The position numbers and the translations under genes were made by a program. Shown here piece by piece: positions 54,392-63,041 of a DNA stretch of 64,000 nucleotides (position 1 is the stretch's first letter; every line of letters starts with the position of its first letter). This DNA comes from Planctomycetaceae bacterium (GTDB lineage: Bacteria; Planctomycetota; Planctomycetia; Pirellulales; Pirellulaceae). The DNA is taken from the NCBI GenBank assembly GCA_002724245.1, contig PBOG01000014.1:1-64000 (forward strand), read 5' to 3'. Under the pieces are notes generated by a model that was not told the DNA's origin, did no database searches, and saw only the letters and a list, made by a program, of their open reading frames with translations.

Positions 54392-54472
54392 ATTCACTTG
54401 TTCACTATGGCTGGGAAATGGGGAATCGGTCGCTTGTCTCAGCGGAACTGGTTTTGATAAAGGAGTGAATCG

Positions 54473-55603
54473 ATGATCACGGCGGAGAAGACCAAGCGCA
54501 TGGCCAAGAAATCAAGTTCTGCTAAATCTGCAAAACCCGACAAAGCCTCGAAGAAATCGGCGGCAGTGATCGAGGCCAATCCGAACCTGAAAACGGCTGT
54601 TCAGCAAATTGAAAAGCAGTTTGGTGAAGGTTCCATCATGCCGTTGGGGAGCGACAAACGGCGGGCGATTGAGGGGATTCGAACCGGCAGTCTCTCGCTC
54701 GATTTAGGCCTGGGCGGGCAAGGGATTCCGCGGGGCCGCATCATTGAGGTCTTTGGCCCCGAATCGAGCGGCAAAACCACCCTCGCCTTACATGTGGCGG
54801 CGGAAGCCCAGAAACAAGGTGGTATTGCGGCGATGATCGATGCCGAACATGCGTTCGATCCAACGTGGGGCAAGAAACTGGGTGTCGAGCTGGATACGCT
54901 ACTGGTGAGTCAGCCGAATCATGGTGAAGAAGCCATGCAGATTACCGAGATGCTTGTCAAATCTAACGCAGTTGATGTCATTATCGTCGACTCGGTGGCG
55001 GCTTTGATTCCCAAACAGGAACTTGAAGGTGAAATTGGCGATTCGCACGTTGGTCTGCAGGCACGATTAATGAGTCAATCGATGCGCAAACTGACGGGTG
55101 CCATCGCGCGCAGCAAATCCTCCGTGATATTTATCAACCAGATTCGTGAAAAAATCGGTGTGATGTTTGGCAGTCCCGAAACGACACCAGGTGGTCGGGC
55201 ATTGAAGTTTTACAGCTCTTGTCGTATCGATGTCCGGCGGATTGGCCAACTTAAAGACGGCGAAAATGTGGTTGGGCAAAGAGTCCGTTGCAAGGTGGTT
55301 AAGAACAAGGTGGCACCCCCATTTCGTGTTGCCGAATTTGACATGATGCACACACATGGGATCAGTTATGAGGGCGATCTGTTGGATCTGGGTGTGATTC
55401 ACAAAGTGGTGAATCGAAGTGGTTCGTGGTTCAAGTACGGCGATGCCTATCTCGGACAGGGCAAGGAAAAAGCCCGGGCGCACCTGATGGAAAACCCGGA
55501 TATTGCCAAGGAAATAGACACCAAGATCCTGATAGCTGCGGGAGTCGTGGGAGAGGCACCACAGGCCGCGGAACCGGATGCAGATCCCAATCCAAATGCC
55601 TGA
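54473..55603 (+). CDS. recA: Recombinase RecA
   Basis: DNA strand-exchange protein and SOS co-protease; 376 residues (typical 340-355). Walker A is [13 protein letters not shown]; Walker B region [13 protein letters not shown]1 region around [21 protein letters not shown]2 region [20 protein letters not shown]. The core begins near [20 protein letters not shown]. About 35 residues of Lys/Ser/Ala-rich extension precede it ([20 protein letters not shown]), longer than in most RecA. The C-terminal tail is acidic/Ala-rich as usual. ATG 54473 has AAGGAG at 54460-54465, so the extension is very likely translated. Probably regulated through the palindromes overlapping its promoter. Monocistronic; no recX in the window. 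Confidence 0.97.
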   Translation: MITAEKTKRMAKKSSSAKSAKPDKASKKSAAVIEANPNLKTAVQQIEKQFGEGSIMPLGSDKRRAIEGIRTGSLSLDLGLGGQGIPRGRIIEVFGPESSGKTTLALHVAAEAQKQGGIAAMIDAEHAFDPTWGKKLGVELDTLLVSQPNHGEEAMQITEMLVKSNAVDVIIVDSVAALIPKQELEGEIGDSHVGLQARLMSQSMRKLTGAIARSKSSVIFINQIREKIGVMFGSPETTPGGRALKFYSSCRIDVRRIGQLKDGENVVGQRVRCKVVKNKVAPPFRVAEFDMMHTHGISYEGDLLDLGVIHKVVNRSGSWFKYGDAYLGQGKEKARAHLMENPDIAKEIDTKILIAAGVVGEAPQAAEPDADPNPNA

Positions 55604-55774
55604 GTTCTTTGGCAGACCTGTGTGGTTTGCTATGACCCGGTTACCTTGTTGCATTGCGACAGGTCGCCGTACGTTACGGCGGCTGAGGCACCGTTGCATT
55701 GAGGCTGGTTTCAATGTGCCAGGGCAGTGTTGGCAAGCAAAGCTGGCCAGGTCCTGGCGTTATTAGAACGCAGC

Positions 55775-55804
55775 ATGTCACAATCCACTATGTCACAATC
55801 GACC
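55775..55804 (+). repeat. 15-bp tandem duplication of the start region of the second protease gene
   Basis: ATGTCACAATCCACT (55775-55789) is followed by ATGTCACAATCGACC (55790-55804), 13 of 15 identical. The duplication creates MSQST-MSQST and two equivalent start codons. Confidence 0.9.
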
Positions 55805-57310
55805 AGGTTGCAGTCCGCCAGATCACAACAGATAACGCAGTGCAGTAGATTGCTGCCAGGCCTCCTGTTTCTGGTCTTGATGTACCATGGGGCCGCTGTC
55901 TCGGGTGGCCGTCTGGACGCCCAGGAGGTCACGGCTGCTGAAGCGGTGCGCGCGCTGGAAGCGCTCACGGTCGATACGATCGCCCGTACTGAAAAATCGG
56001 TCGTCGCGATCGCCCGTGTGCGCAAAGATGCTTCAGGCCAGCGCCGACAAGCGACAGTAGATCCCCTCAGTCCGGATTTTGTTCCCAATGAATTTGCTAC
56101 GGGTGTTGTGGTCGACAAGGGTGGGTTGGTTTTGACCAACTATCACGTGTTGGGGGACATATCTCAAAACGACTATTTCGTTTGGATCCAGCGTCGCCCG
56201 TTTACGGCGTCGGTACACCGTATGGAAAAGGTAATGGCGGTCGATCCATGGACCGATTTAGCGGTACTCAAGGTGGCTGCGACGGATCTGGTGCCGATGC
56301 CACTGGGTGACAGCAGTCTGCTGAAAAAAGGGATGGTGGTGATTGCGCTGGGAAACCCGTATGGCATCGCGCGGCAGGGCGAGGTAAGTGCCAGCTGGGG
56401 GATTGTTTCCAATCTGGCCCGCAAAGCAGCGCGGAGACCACGTCCTGTGGGCGGCGGGTCGGGCGCGGCGGAATCACTTCATGAATTGGGTACTTTGATC
56501 CAGACCGACGCGCGGCTGAATCTAGGGACTAGTGGGGGCGCGCTGGTAAATCTGCGCGGCCAGATGATCGGTTTGACCAGTTCCTTGGCAGCACTTCGGG
56601 GTTATGAGGTCTCGGCCGGGTTTGCTATTCCCGTCGACGCGACGTTTCGCCGGGTGCTGGCCGATCTCAAAGCGGGACGCCGTCCTGATTTTGGGTTTCT
56701 GGGCGTACAGGCGACCGAATTATCACGCTTTGACCGTCAGCGAGGACGCCGCGGCGCGCTGGTTGAACAAGTGCTGGCGGGGACCCCGGCCGCGGCGGCG
56801 GGCTTGAGGAGAGGAGATGTTATCACGCGAGTAAACCAACAGCCTGTCCATGACAGTGACGGGTTGTTTCGAGAGATTGGTCGCCAGCCGGCACTGGCCG
56901 AGGTTGCTTTACAGGTGTTGCGTGAACCCTTGAAGAAACAAATACCACGGAGATTCGATCTCACTGCCACACTATCCAAGAAATACGTAACGGCGGTGGC
57001 GGCTGAGTTGGTTCAGGATCACCCCGTACCCTGGCGTGGGTTGCAGATCGAGTTTTCGACCGCGCTTGGTGTGCCGGATCTGGCAGAGCAAAGTCAGCGC
57101 ATCCCACTCGATCGGTGTGTAGGCGTATTGTCGGTCGTGCCGCAATCACCGGCCTGGAAGGCGGGTCTCCGCGCAGGCGACTTTATCCTCCGCGTGGAGG
57201 ATAAAAAGGTGGATCGGCCGGCCTTATTCCGCCGGCTGGTCGATTCGCGCCAAGGGCCGGTCGAGCTGGAATTGGCGAATCAACGTACGGTCGTGATTCA
57301 GGCCGAATGA
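55775..57310 (+). CDS. HtrA/Deg-type serine protease with PDZ domains
   Basis: A 511-residue envelope protease. Signal segment LLPGLLFLVLMYHGAAVSGG. The trypsin-like triad is visible: His in VLTNYHVLGDIS, Asp in DPWTDLAVLKV, and Ser in NLGTSGGALVNL (GTSGG instead of the commoner GNSGG). Two PDZ domains follow: VEQVLAGTPAAAAGLRRGDV with ITRVNQQPVHDSDG, and GVLSVVPQSPAWKAGLRAGD with ILRVEDKKVD. Expected periplasmic chaperone-protease. Either ATG 55775 or 55790 could start it because of the duplicated 5' end; the frame continues upstream to 55727, but that part is not signal-like. About 170 bp after recA on the same strand. Confidence 0.9.
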   Translation: MSQSTMSQSTRLQSARSQQITQCSRLLPGLLFLVLMYHGAAVSGGRLDAQEVTAAEAVRALEALTVDTIARTEKSVVAIARVRKDASGQRRQATVDPLSPDFVPNEFATGVVVDKGGLVLTNYHVLGDISQNDYFVWIQRRPFTASVHRMEKVMAVDPWTDLAVLKVAATDLVPMPLGDSSLLKKGMVVIALGNPYGIARQGEVSASWGIVSNLARKAARRPRPVGGGSGAAESLHELGTLIQTDARLNLGTSGGALVNLRGQMIGLTSSLAALRGYEVSAGFAIPVDATFRRVLADLKAGRRPDFGFLGVQATELSRFDRQRGRRGALVEQVLAGTPAAAAGLRRGDVITRVNQQPVHDSDGLFREIGRQPALAEVALQVLREPLKKQIPRRFDLTATLSKKYVTAVAAELVQDHPVPWRGLQIEFSTALGVPDLAEQSQRIPLDRCVGVLSVVPQSPAWKAGLRAGDFILRVEDKKVDRPALFRRLVDSRQGPVELELANQRTVVIQAE

Positions 57311-57551
57311 TCCCTGGGTTCTGGCAGTAGCGATTCTGATAAATCGACCGGGTACCACATTGCCAAGACACCGTCCGACGGGATAAAACCCAGTATTGTA
57401 GAAGGGCGGCTGTGAAGGAGTTTCGGCGCGCCGCGGAGTAACGTCGTCATCCCCGGGTTGGCGTGCGTTGGATGCGGTTACCACGCCAGCCAGCCGTCCA
57501 GCAACGACGGAACAACCGTTGTGTCTTTTGTTCATCAAGGAAAAACCTGAA

Positions 57552-58061
57552 ATGGCTCCTCAAGTTGGTATTGTGATGGGTAGTGACAGCGATTGGCCGA
57601 AGATCAAAAAGGCGGCCGCGGCGCTGGCAGAATTCGGCGTTGAATACGAAGTTCGCGTCATGAGCGCTCACCGCACACCGGATGTGGTGTTGGAATACGC
57701 GACGTCGGCTGTCGAGCGCGGGTTGCGCGTGATTATTGCGGCCGCAGGTGGAGCAGCTCACCTCGCCGGTGTCGTGGCGGCACATACACCGCTACCTGTG
57801 GTTGGTTTACCCGTTCCCACTCCAGACTTGGGTGGGATGGATTCGCTGCTGTCGACAGTGCAGATGCCTGGTGACGTTCCCGTTGTCAGCGTGGCAGTCG
57901 GAATGGGTGGCCCCCGCAATGCGGGTTTGTTTGCCGTCCAGGTGCTTTCCACCGCGGACGATGCATTACGTGACCGTTTTGCACAGTTCAAACGCGACCT
58001 GAAAGAAAAAATTGCGGCCAAAGACGCCCAATTGCAACAGCAATTGAATGAGGAAGGTTAA
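57552..58061 (+). CDS. purE: N5-carboxyaminoimidazole ribonucleotide mutase
   Basis: Purine synthesis: converts N5-CAIR to CAIR. 169 residues, typical class I PurE. Signature motifs: VGIVMGSDSDWPKIKKAA, VRVMSAHRTPD, IIAAAGGAAHLAGVVAA and LPVVGLPVPTPDLGGMDSLL in overlapping positions, with the octamer-forming C-terminal helix (LRDRFAQFKRDLKEKIAAKD). ATG 57552 has AAGGAAAA at 57537-57544. The frame upstream to 57468 is not coding. No purK partner lies next to it, although class I PurE normally works with PurK. Cytoplasmic. Confidence 0.96.
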   Translation: MAPQVGIVMGSDSDWPKIKKAAAALAEFGVEYEVRVMSAHRTPDVVLEYATSAVERGLRVIIAAAGGAAHLAGVVAAHTPLPVVGLPVPTPDLGGMDSLLSTVQMPGDVPVVSVAVGMGGPRNAGLFAVQVLSTADDALRDRFAQFKRDLKEKIAAKDAQLQQQLNEEG

Positions 58062-58214
58062 CTTGATAGCGACGGGTTGGGTTGCATGCCAGCTGAAATG
58101 GCCAACGCGGCATCCCCAACGTCGGCAGGTTCTTTCGCGCGACTAGAGGTGTGGCAGGACCGGGAGGTGGGTTTCCGTGACCTGCTGATTCGAGCGAGTT
58201 GGAAGGAACTGAGT

Positions 58215-59495
58215 ATGTCTGTTCTCCGTAAAGTGCCCGGCATCGTGGTTCTCGCGGTTTGGTGTTGTGGTGGTCTCGGTACGGAGGGCGCGCGGCGATT
58301 AGTTGCCACGGAGTGGCCTGAATTTCGCGGCCCCCGTGGCGATGGTCACGCCGTGTCGAAGCAGCTACCTGAAACGTGGAATGAACAACATCACGTGCGC
58401 TTCAAGGTAAAGGTTCCGGGTCTTGGCTGGTCGACGCCCGTAATTCATGGCGACCAGGTCTGGTTGACCACAGCCAGTCCGGATGGACATGACTTGCGGG
58501 TGATCTGTCTGGACCGAAACGAGGGACACAAAATCCATGAACGTGTGCTGTTCCAGATCCCGACTCCGGAGCCGAGAAACCAACTCAACAGTTACGCTTC
58601 ACCTTCTCCGGTGATTGAAACGGGGCGAGTTTATGTTCATTTCGGCACGTATGGAGTGGCCTGTCTCGATACGGCTACCGGTGTTCAGGTGTGGGCGCGA
58701 CGTGACCTTCTCGTCGACCACCAGGAGGGCCCGGGGTCGTCGATGGTTCTTTACAAGAAGTTGCTGGTATGTCACTACGATGGCCGCGATCAGCAGTATG
58801 TAGTGGCGCTCGACAAACAGACAGGACGTACCGTCTGGCGCACGGAGCGATCCATTGATATGTCCAGCGTGGGAGACTTTGCCCGCAAGGCATTTACCAC
58901 ACCGACGGTAGTTCGCGGCGCTGGAGCGGATTGGTTGATCAGCCCTTCGGCGCAAGGCTGTTATGCGTATGATCCCCGTAACGGTCGTGAACTGTGGCAC
59001 GTGCGTTACAGTGGTTTCTCGGCCGTACCTCGACCTGTGGTTCGGGACGATCTGGCCTATGTGGTGACGGACTTTGCCAAACCGCACGTTCTGGCTGTTC
59101 GGCTGGGCGGCAAGGGTGACATTACCAGCACGCATTTGGCCTGGAAATACACACGTAATGGCCCGTCCACACCCTCTCCGATTCTGGTTGAAGATCTGCT
59201 CTACACGGTTTCCGATCGGGGTATTTTGAGTTGTCTCGACGCGCTCCGTGGAGATTTGGTTTGGCGAGAGCGATTAGGTGGCAGTTTCTGTGCCTCGCCT
59301 GTGGCCTCGGGTACACGTGTCTATTTTTGTGATCGCGAAGGTCGCACTACAGTCATTCAGAGTGGACGGACGTTCCAGCGGCTGGCACTCAACAAGTTGC
59401 AGCAGGGGTTGATGGCATCTCCCGCGGCGGCTGGTGACGAACTCTATTTACGCACGCGCGATTACTTGTATTGCATTGATGCCAGCTCCCGGTGA
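58215..59495 (+). CDS. Secreted PQQ-like beta-propeller protein (BamB-like)
   Basis: A 426-residue exported propeller. Signal MSVLRKVPGIVVLAVWCCGG, then mature start TEWPEFRGPRGDGHAVSKQL, the same W-x-x-F/W-RGP opening as the other propeller at 18263. Blades include HVRFKVKVPGLGWSTPVIHG, GVQVWARRDLLVDHQEGPG, GRTVWRTERSIDMSSV and GRELWHVRYSGFSAVPRPVV. No PQQ-binding catalytic residues are seen. Possibly a binding protein working with exported oxidoreductases or sulfatases. ATG 58215 with GGAAGGA at 58201-58207. Convergent with the sulfatase gene. Confidence 0.87.
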   Translation: MSVLRKVPGIVVLAVWCCGGLGTEGARRLVATEWPEFRGPRGDGHAVSKQLPETWNEQHHVRFKVKVPGLGWSTPVIHGDQVWLTTASPDGHDLRVICLDRNEGHKIHERVLFQIPTPEPRNQLNSYASPSPVIETGRVYVHFGTYGVACLDTATGVQVWARRDLLVDHQEGPGSSMVLYKKLLVCHYDGRDQQYVVALDKQTGRTVWRTERSIDMSSVGDFARKAFTTPTVVRGAGADWLISPSAQGCYAYDPRNGRELWHVRYSGFSAVPRPVVRDDLAYVVTDFAKPHVLAVRLGGKGDITSTHLAWKYTRNGPSTPSPILVEDLLYTVSDRGILSCLDALRGDLVWRERLGGSFCASPVASGTRVYFCDREGRTTVIQSGRTFQRLALNKLQQGLMASPAAAGDELYLRTRDYLYCIDASSR

Positions 59496-59513
59496 AGTTT
59501 GCTCTAGCCAGCG

Positions 59514-59530
59514 CCGCCACCTGGGCGGCT
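59514..59530. terminator. Possible bidirectional hairpin between convergent genes
   Basis: GCCGCC (59514-59519), loop ACCTG, GGCGGC (59525-59530). It lies in the 44-bp gap between the convergent propeller and sulfatase genes. There is no T-run, so this is only a candidate. Confidence 0.35.
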
Positions 59531-59539
59531 GCCTTGTAG

Positions 59540-61099
59540 CTACAACTCTAAATTCGGAAAAGCGGGTGTCAGGTCGAGAGGGTCTCCCATTTCCTGCTGT
59601 AAGGCGAGTAGCCGAGTAAACAGTTTGCGCAGGATCGGCTGGGGTTCCGGTGAATCCGCCAGGTCTTTCATTTCCAAGGGATCCTCCAGCACGTGGTACA
59701 GTCGCGCCCGCCTGGCTTGCGGGTACAAGATCAATTTGTACTCGGTGGTCCGAATCATCCGCTGGACTTGCAGATACGCTCCATAAATCACGTCGTAATT
59801 CGATTGTTTGCGACCGTGTATCTGGGGCAGCAGACTATGGAATTCCACATGTTCAGGTGTGTCCACTCCCGCCAGTTCCAGCGTAGTTGGCATCACGTCC
59901 TGCAAATAGATCGGGGTATCATTTTGTGCTTGCGCTGGAATGTCAGGGCCGACGACAATGAACGGAACACGTACGCTGTGGTCGTACATGTTCTGTTTAC
60001 CCAGGAGGCCGTGATGCCCGACCGCCAGTCCATGATCCGCAGTAAAGAAGATGTACGTATTATTGGCCTGGCCAGTGCCCTGCAGTGCATTGAGAATGCG
60101 GCCGATCTGCGCGTCCATGTGTGTGATGATCGCATAGTATTCCTGCCGGTTGACTTTGACCGCCCTGGGAGTCCGCGGAAAGGGAGCCAGGCGTTCGTCG
60201 CGGAGTCCCGTGCCACAGCCCATCTGTTCTTTGAACGGATACTCGGGCAGAAAGTTTTGCGGCAGGGCAATCCGCTTGAGTGGATACTTGTCGACGTAGG
60301 ATTTAGGAGATTGCCGAGGGTCGTGCGGTGCATTGAAGGCCAGGTACATGAAGAACGGCTTTTCGCGCTCGTCAGCTTGCCGGAGAAAATCGACGGCATC
60401 ATCACCCAGGACTTCACTCCAGTGCTTGCCTCCAGCCCAGAATCCACCGAATTGCCGGTCGTAAGGACTCCACGGATCGATTTCTCCATCGATCGGCCGG
60501 TTATACCCCTGGGGTGTTTGTTTGGGCATCCCGCCGCGTACGTGACGGACATAGTCAAACGCGCGCCTGGCATTGGCGCGCACATGCCACTTGCCTGAAA
60601 AGTAGGTGTCATAGCCGGCTCGCTTGAGGTGTTCAGACCAGAACCGGCCCGCCTTGCGTTCCGCTTCGCTGGTTTGATAGACCGCATGGGCCCGCCACAA
60701 GAATCGGCCTGTGTTGAGCATCGTCCGGCTGGCGACACAGACGGCCCCGCTCCAGGAGCCCATGTTGTACGCATGGCGAAATGTCAGTCCGCGCCGTACC
60801 AGCCGGTCCAGATTCGGGGTTTCGATATCGTGGATCCCCGTCACCTCAGCCGCCGGATCGGGATCGGTCAGGGCGCGGATGGTTTCAAAACACTGGTCGT
60901 CGGCGAACAAGAACAGGATATTTGGCTGTTTTTCCCCGGCGGTTGCCAGTCCACTGGAGAAAAGTGTGATCACGACCGCGGCCCGCATCCAGAGATTGAC
61001 GTGACGTCTGTGTGCCGGCGCGTGTGAACCACCACTGATTGGCAAAGATCGTGTGAACCGTTCATTGGATGGGCTGTTGGCTGTGTCGTTGAATGCCAT
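59540..61099 (-). CDS. Sulfatase, arylsulfatase A family
   Basis: A 519-residue exported sulfatase. Signal region MRAAVVITLFSSGLATAGEK. Metal-binding start NILFLFADDQCFETIRALTD. The formylglycine motif is C-V-A-S-R in GAVCVASRTMLNTGRFLW, the C-x-A-S-R variant of C-x-P-S-R. GKWHV holds the sulfate-binding Lys/His, and FFTADHGLAVGHHGLLGKQN the second metal/His site. Hydrolyses sulfate esters, in planctomycetes usually of algal polysaccharides. An internal ATG at 60988 (MRAAVVITL) would give a shorter signal; ATG 61099 leaves a 37-residue N-terminal extension. It needs a formylglycine-generating enzyme encoded elsewhere. Confidence 0.92.
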   Translation of the reverse strand: MAFNDTANSPSNERFTRSLPISGGSHAPAHRRHVNLWMRAAVVITLFSSGLATAGEKQPNILFLFADDQCFETIRALTDPDPAAEVTGIHDIETPNLDRLVRRGLTFRHAYNMGSWSGAVCVASRTMLNTGRFLWRAHAVYQTSEAERKAGRFWSEHLKRAGYDTYFSGKWHVRANARRAFDYVRHVRGGMPKQTPQGYNRPIDGEIDPWSPYDRQFGGFWAGGKHWSEVLGDDAVDFLRQADEREKPFFMYLAFNAPHDPRQSPKSYVDKYPLKRIALPQNFLPEYPFKEQMGCGTGLRDERLAPFPRTPRAVKVNRQEYYAIITHMDAQIGRILNALQGTGQANNTYIFFTADHGLAVGHHGLLGKQNMYDHSVRVPFIVVGPDIPAQAQNDTPIYLQDVMPTTLELAGVDTPEHVEFHSLLPQIHGRKQSNYDVIYGAYLQVQRMIRTTEYKLILYPQARRARLYHVLEDPLEMKDLADSPEPQPILRKLFTRLLALQQEMGDPLDLTPAFPNLEL

Positions 61100-61172
61100 G
61101 GTGCAGTACCCGTATGGTACGAGGGTGGGATAGGTGTTCTGGGATCGGCTACCCGTAGTAGAAGGCCAGCCA

Positions 61173-63038
61173 CTAATCCCTGCTGGCGTCCCGCCGCGCT
61201 TTACGTTGCGCCACTAATTGCCGTATATGGGCCAAGTCATCACGCGGTGTGGCTTCGATCAATTGTTGCGTATACGCTTCGCGCGGGTTGTTGTACAAGG
61301 CTTCGGAAGGTCCAAACTCGACGATCTTGCCGTCGTGCATGACCGCCATCATATCGGCCATAAACTTGACGACGCTCAAGTCGTGGCTGATGAAGACATA
61401 CGTCAGTCCGCGCGACTCCTGCAGGTCGTTGAGCAGGTTCAGAACCTGTGCCTGAACGGAAACATCGAGTGCGGAAACCGATTCGTCACAGATGATGAAC
61501 TCGGGTTCGACCGCCAGGCTGCGCGCAATACAAATCCGCTGTCGCTGACCACCCGAAAATTCATGGGGATAGCGTTTCAGATGATCGGGTTCCATGTTGA
61601 CTTCTTCTAACAGCGCTGCGGCGCGGTCAATCCGGTCATCACGTGAGTTGCCGATCCCTTGGATCATCATCGGTTCGGTCAGCGCGGTTTGAATGGTCAT
61701 CCGTGGATTCATCGAACCGAACGGATCCTGAAAGATGATCTGCATTCGCTTGCGCATCTGGCGCAATGCATCGCGGGTTAGATGCGCCATGTCGAGGCCA
61801 TCAAAAGTGACTTCCCCGGCTGTCGGTTTCACGAGTTGCAGAATGGCTCGTCCGGTAGTCGTCTTGCCGCAACCGGATTCGCCGACCAGTCCCAGCGTCT
61901 GCCCGCGGTATACGTTGAAACTGATTCCATCGACCGCTTTCACGTGCCCGCTGGTTCGCATCAGCAGGCCAGAACGCACAGGAAAATGGACTTTGAGATC
62001 GACGACACTCAAGAGTGGTGCAGTTGATTCGGGTATCGACCTGGCGTCTCTTCCGTAGCGCGTCGGTTCATCTGGAAAACCTGCCGCTTTCAATTCACTG
62101 TTCTTGTGCAGCAAACGGCCCCTACCAGAATTACGAAAGTAGTCCAGCTGATCTTCGCTAAGTTCCAGGCTCCGCAGCTCGGTAACCTCGCCTTTCAGTT
62201 GGGTGGTATCCATGAAATCGGATACGGTTGGCAGCCGCTTGTAGGGACTGTCCATTCTCGGTCGGCAGGCCAGCAATCCCTGGGTATAGGGATGCTGGGG
62301 ATTTTCGTAGAGCTCGAGCACGCTGCCCTGTTCCACGACCTTGCCCTGGTACATCACCACCACATAATCGGCAATCTCTGCGATTACCCCGAGATCATGG
62401 GTGATGAACATCACTGCCATCTGGCGCTGATCCCGCAACCCACGAATCAAATCCAATATTTGCTTTTGAATGGTGACGTCGAGTGCGGTCGTAGGCTCGT
62501 CCGCGATCAGCAGACGCGGGTTGCAGGAGAGCGCCATGGCGATCATGACGCGCTGTTTCTGACCACCGGACATCTGGTGCGGGTAATAGTGGAAACGCTG
62601 CGCGGGGTCGGGAATCCCCACTTCCTCAAAGAGCTCGACAGTTCTCTGGAATGCCGCGCGCTTACTAAGATTTTGATGCTGGATAATCGCTTCCCGAACC
62701 TGGTGTCCTACTTTGTGCACCGGGTTGAGTGACGACATGGGTTCCTGAAAGATCATACTGATTTCCGCACCACGGATCTTGCGCATCTGCGGTTCAGGGA
62801 CGCCGGCCAGGTCCTTCCCTAAAAAAGATATGGTTCCGCCGTGGATCTGGCCGGTGGCGGCCAGCAGGCGCATCACGGACAAACTGGTTACCGATTTGCC
62901 GGAACCGGACTCACCGACGATACCTACCGTGTGTCCGGGTTGCACGTGAAAACTGACATCGTCCACAGCCTTGACTATATCGCCATCGGTGTGGAAATAG
63001 GTTTGTAGATTCTGGATGTCGAGTACAGGTTCAAGCAC
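61173..63038 (-). CDS. Fused oligopeptide/dipeptide ABC transporter ATPase (two nucleotide-binding domains)
   Basis: A 621-residue protein that joins DppD-like and DppF-like ATPases. NBD1: Walker A GIVGESGSGKSVTSLSVMRL, signature MSGGQKQRVMIAMALS, Walker B LLIADEPTTALDVT. NBD2: Walker A GLVGESGCGKTTTGRAI, signature FSGGQRQRICIARSLA, Walker B FIICDESVSALDVS. A 60-residue linker separates them (around LRSLELSEDQLDYFRNSGRG). Both halves keep the Q-loop and H-loop patterns. GTG start at 63038, 3 nt after the permease stop, so they are one operon. It powers peptide or other solute uptake with the permease at 63042. Confidence 0.95.
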   Translation of the reverse strand: MLEPVLDIQNLQTYFHTDGDIVKAVDDVSFHVQPGHTVGIVGESGSGKSVTSLSVMRLLAATGQIHGGTISFLGKDLAGVPEPQMRKIRGAEISMIFQEPMSSLNPVHKVGHQVREAIIQHQNLSKRAAFQRTVELFEEVGIPDPAQRFHYYPHQMSGGQKQRVMIAMALSCNPRLLIADEPTTALDVTIQKQILDLIRGLRDQRQMAVMFITHDLGVIAEIADYVVVMYQGKVVEQGSVLELYENPQHPYTQGLLACRPRMDSPYKRLPTVSDFMDTTQLKGEVTELRSLELSEDQLDYFRNSGRGRLLHKNSELKAAGFPDEPTRYGRDARSIPESTAPLLSVVDLKVHFPVRSGLLMRTSGHVKAVDGISFNVYRGQTLGLVGESGCGKTTTGRAILQLVKPTAGEVTFDGLDMAHLTRDALRQMRKRMQIIFQDPFGSMNPRMTIQTALTEPMMIQGIGNSRDDRIDRAAALLEEVNMEPDHLKRYPHEFSGGQRQRICIARSLAVEPEFIICDESVSALDVSVQAQVLNLLNDLQESRGLTYVFISHDLSVVKFMADMMAVMHDGKIVEFGPSEALYNNPREAYTQQLIEATPRDDLAHIRQLVAQRKARRDASRD

Positions 63039-63041
63039 GAG

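Larger units (their letters stand above)
54161..54472. other. Divergent gap between the YCF48/CBM9 gene and recA
   Basis: It contains the recA promoter and operator-like palindromes listed separately. A short hairpin (CGGGC-N7-GCCCG, 54270-54286) is also present; it is followed by A-runs rather than T on the plus strand, so it is not called as a terminator. Confidence 0.5.
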
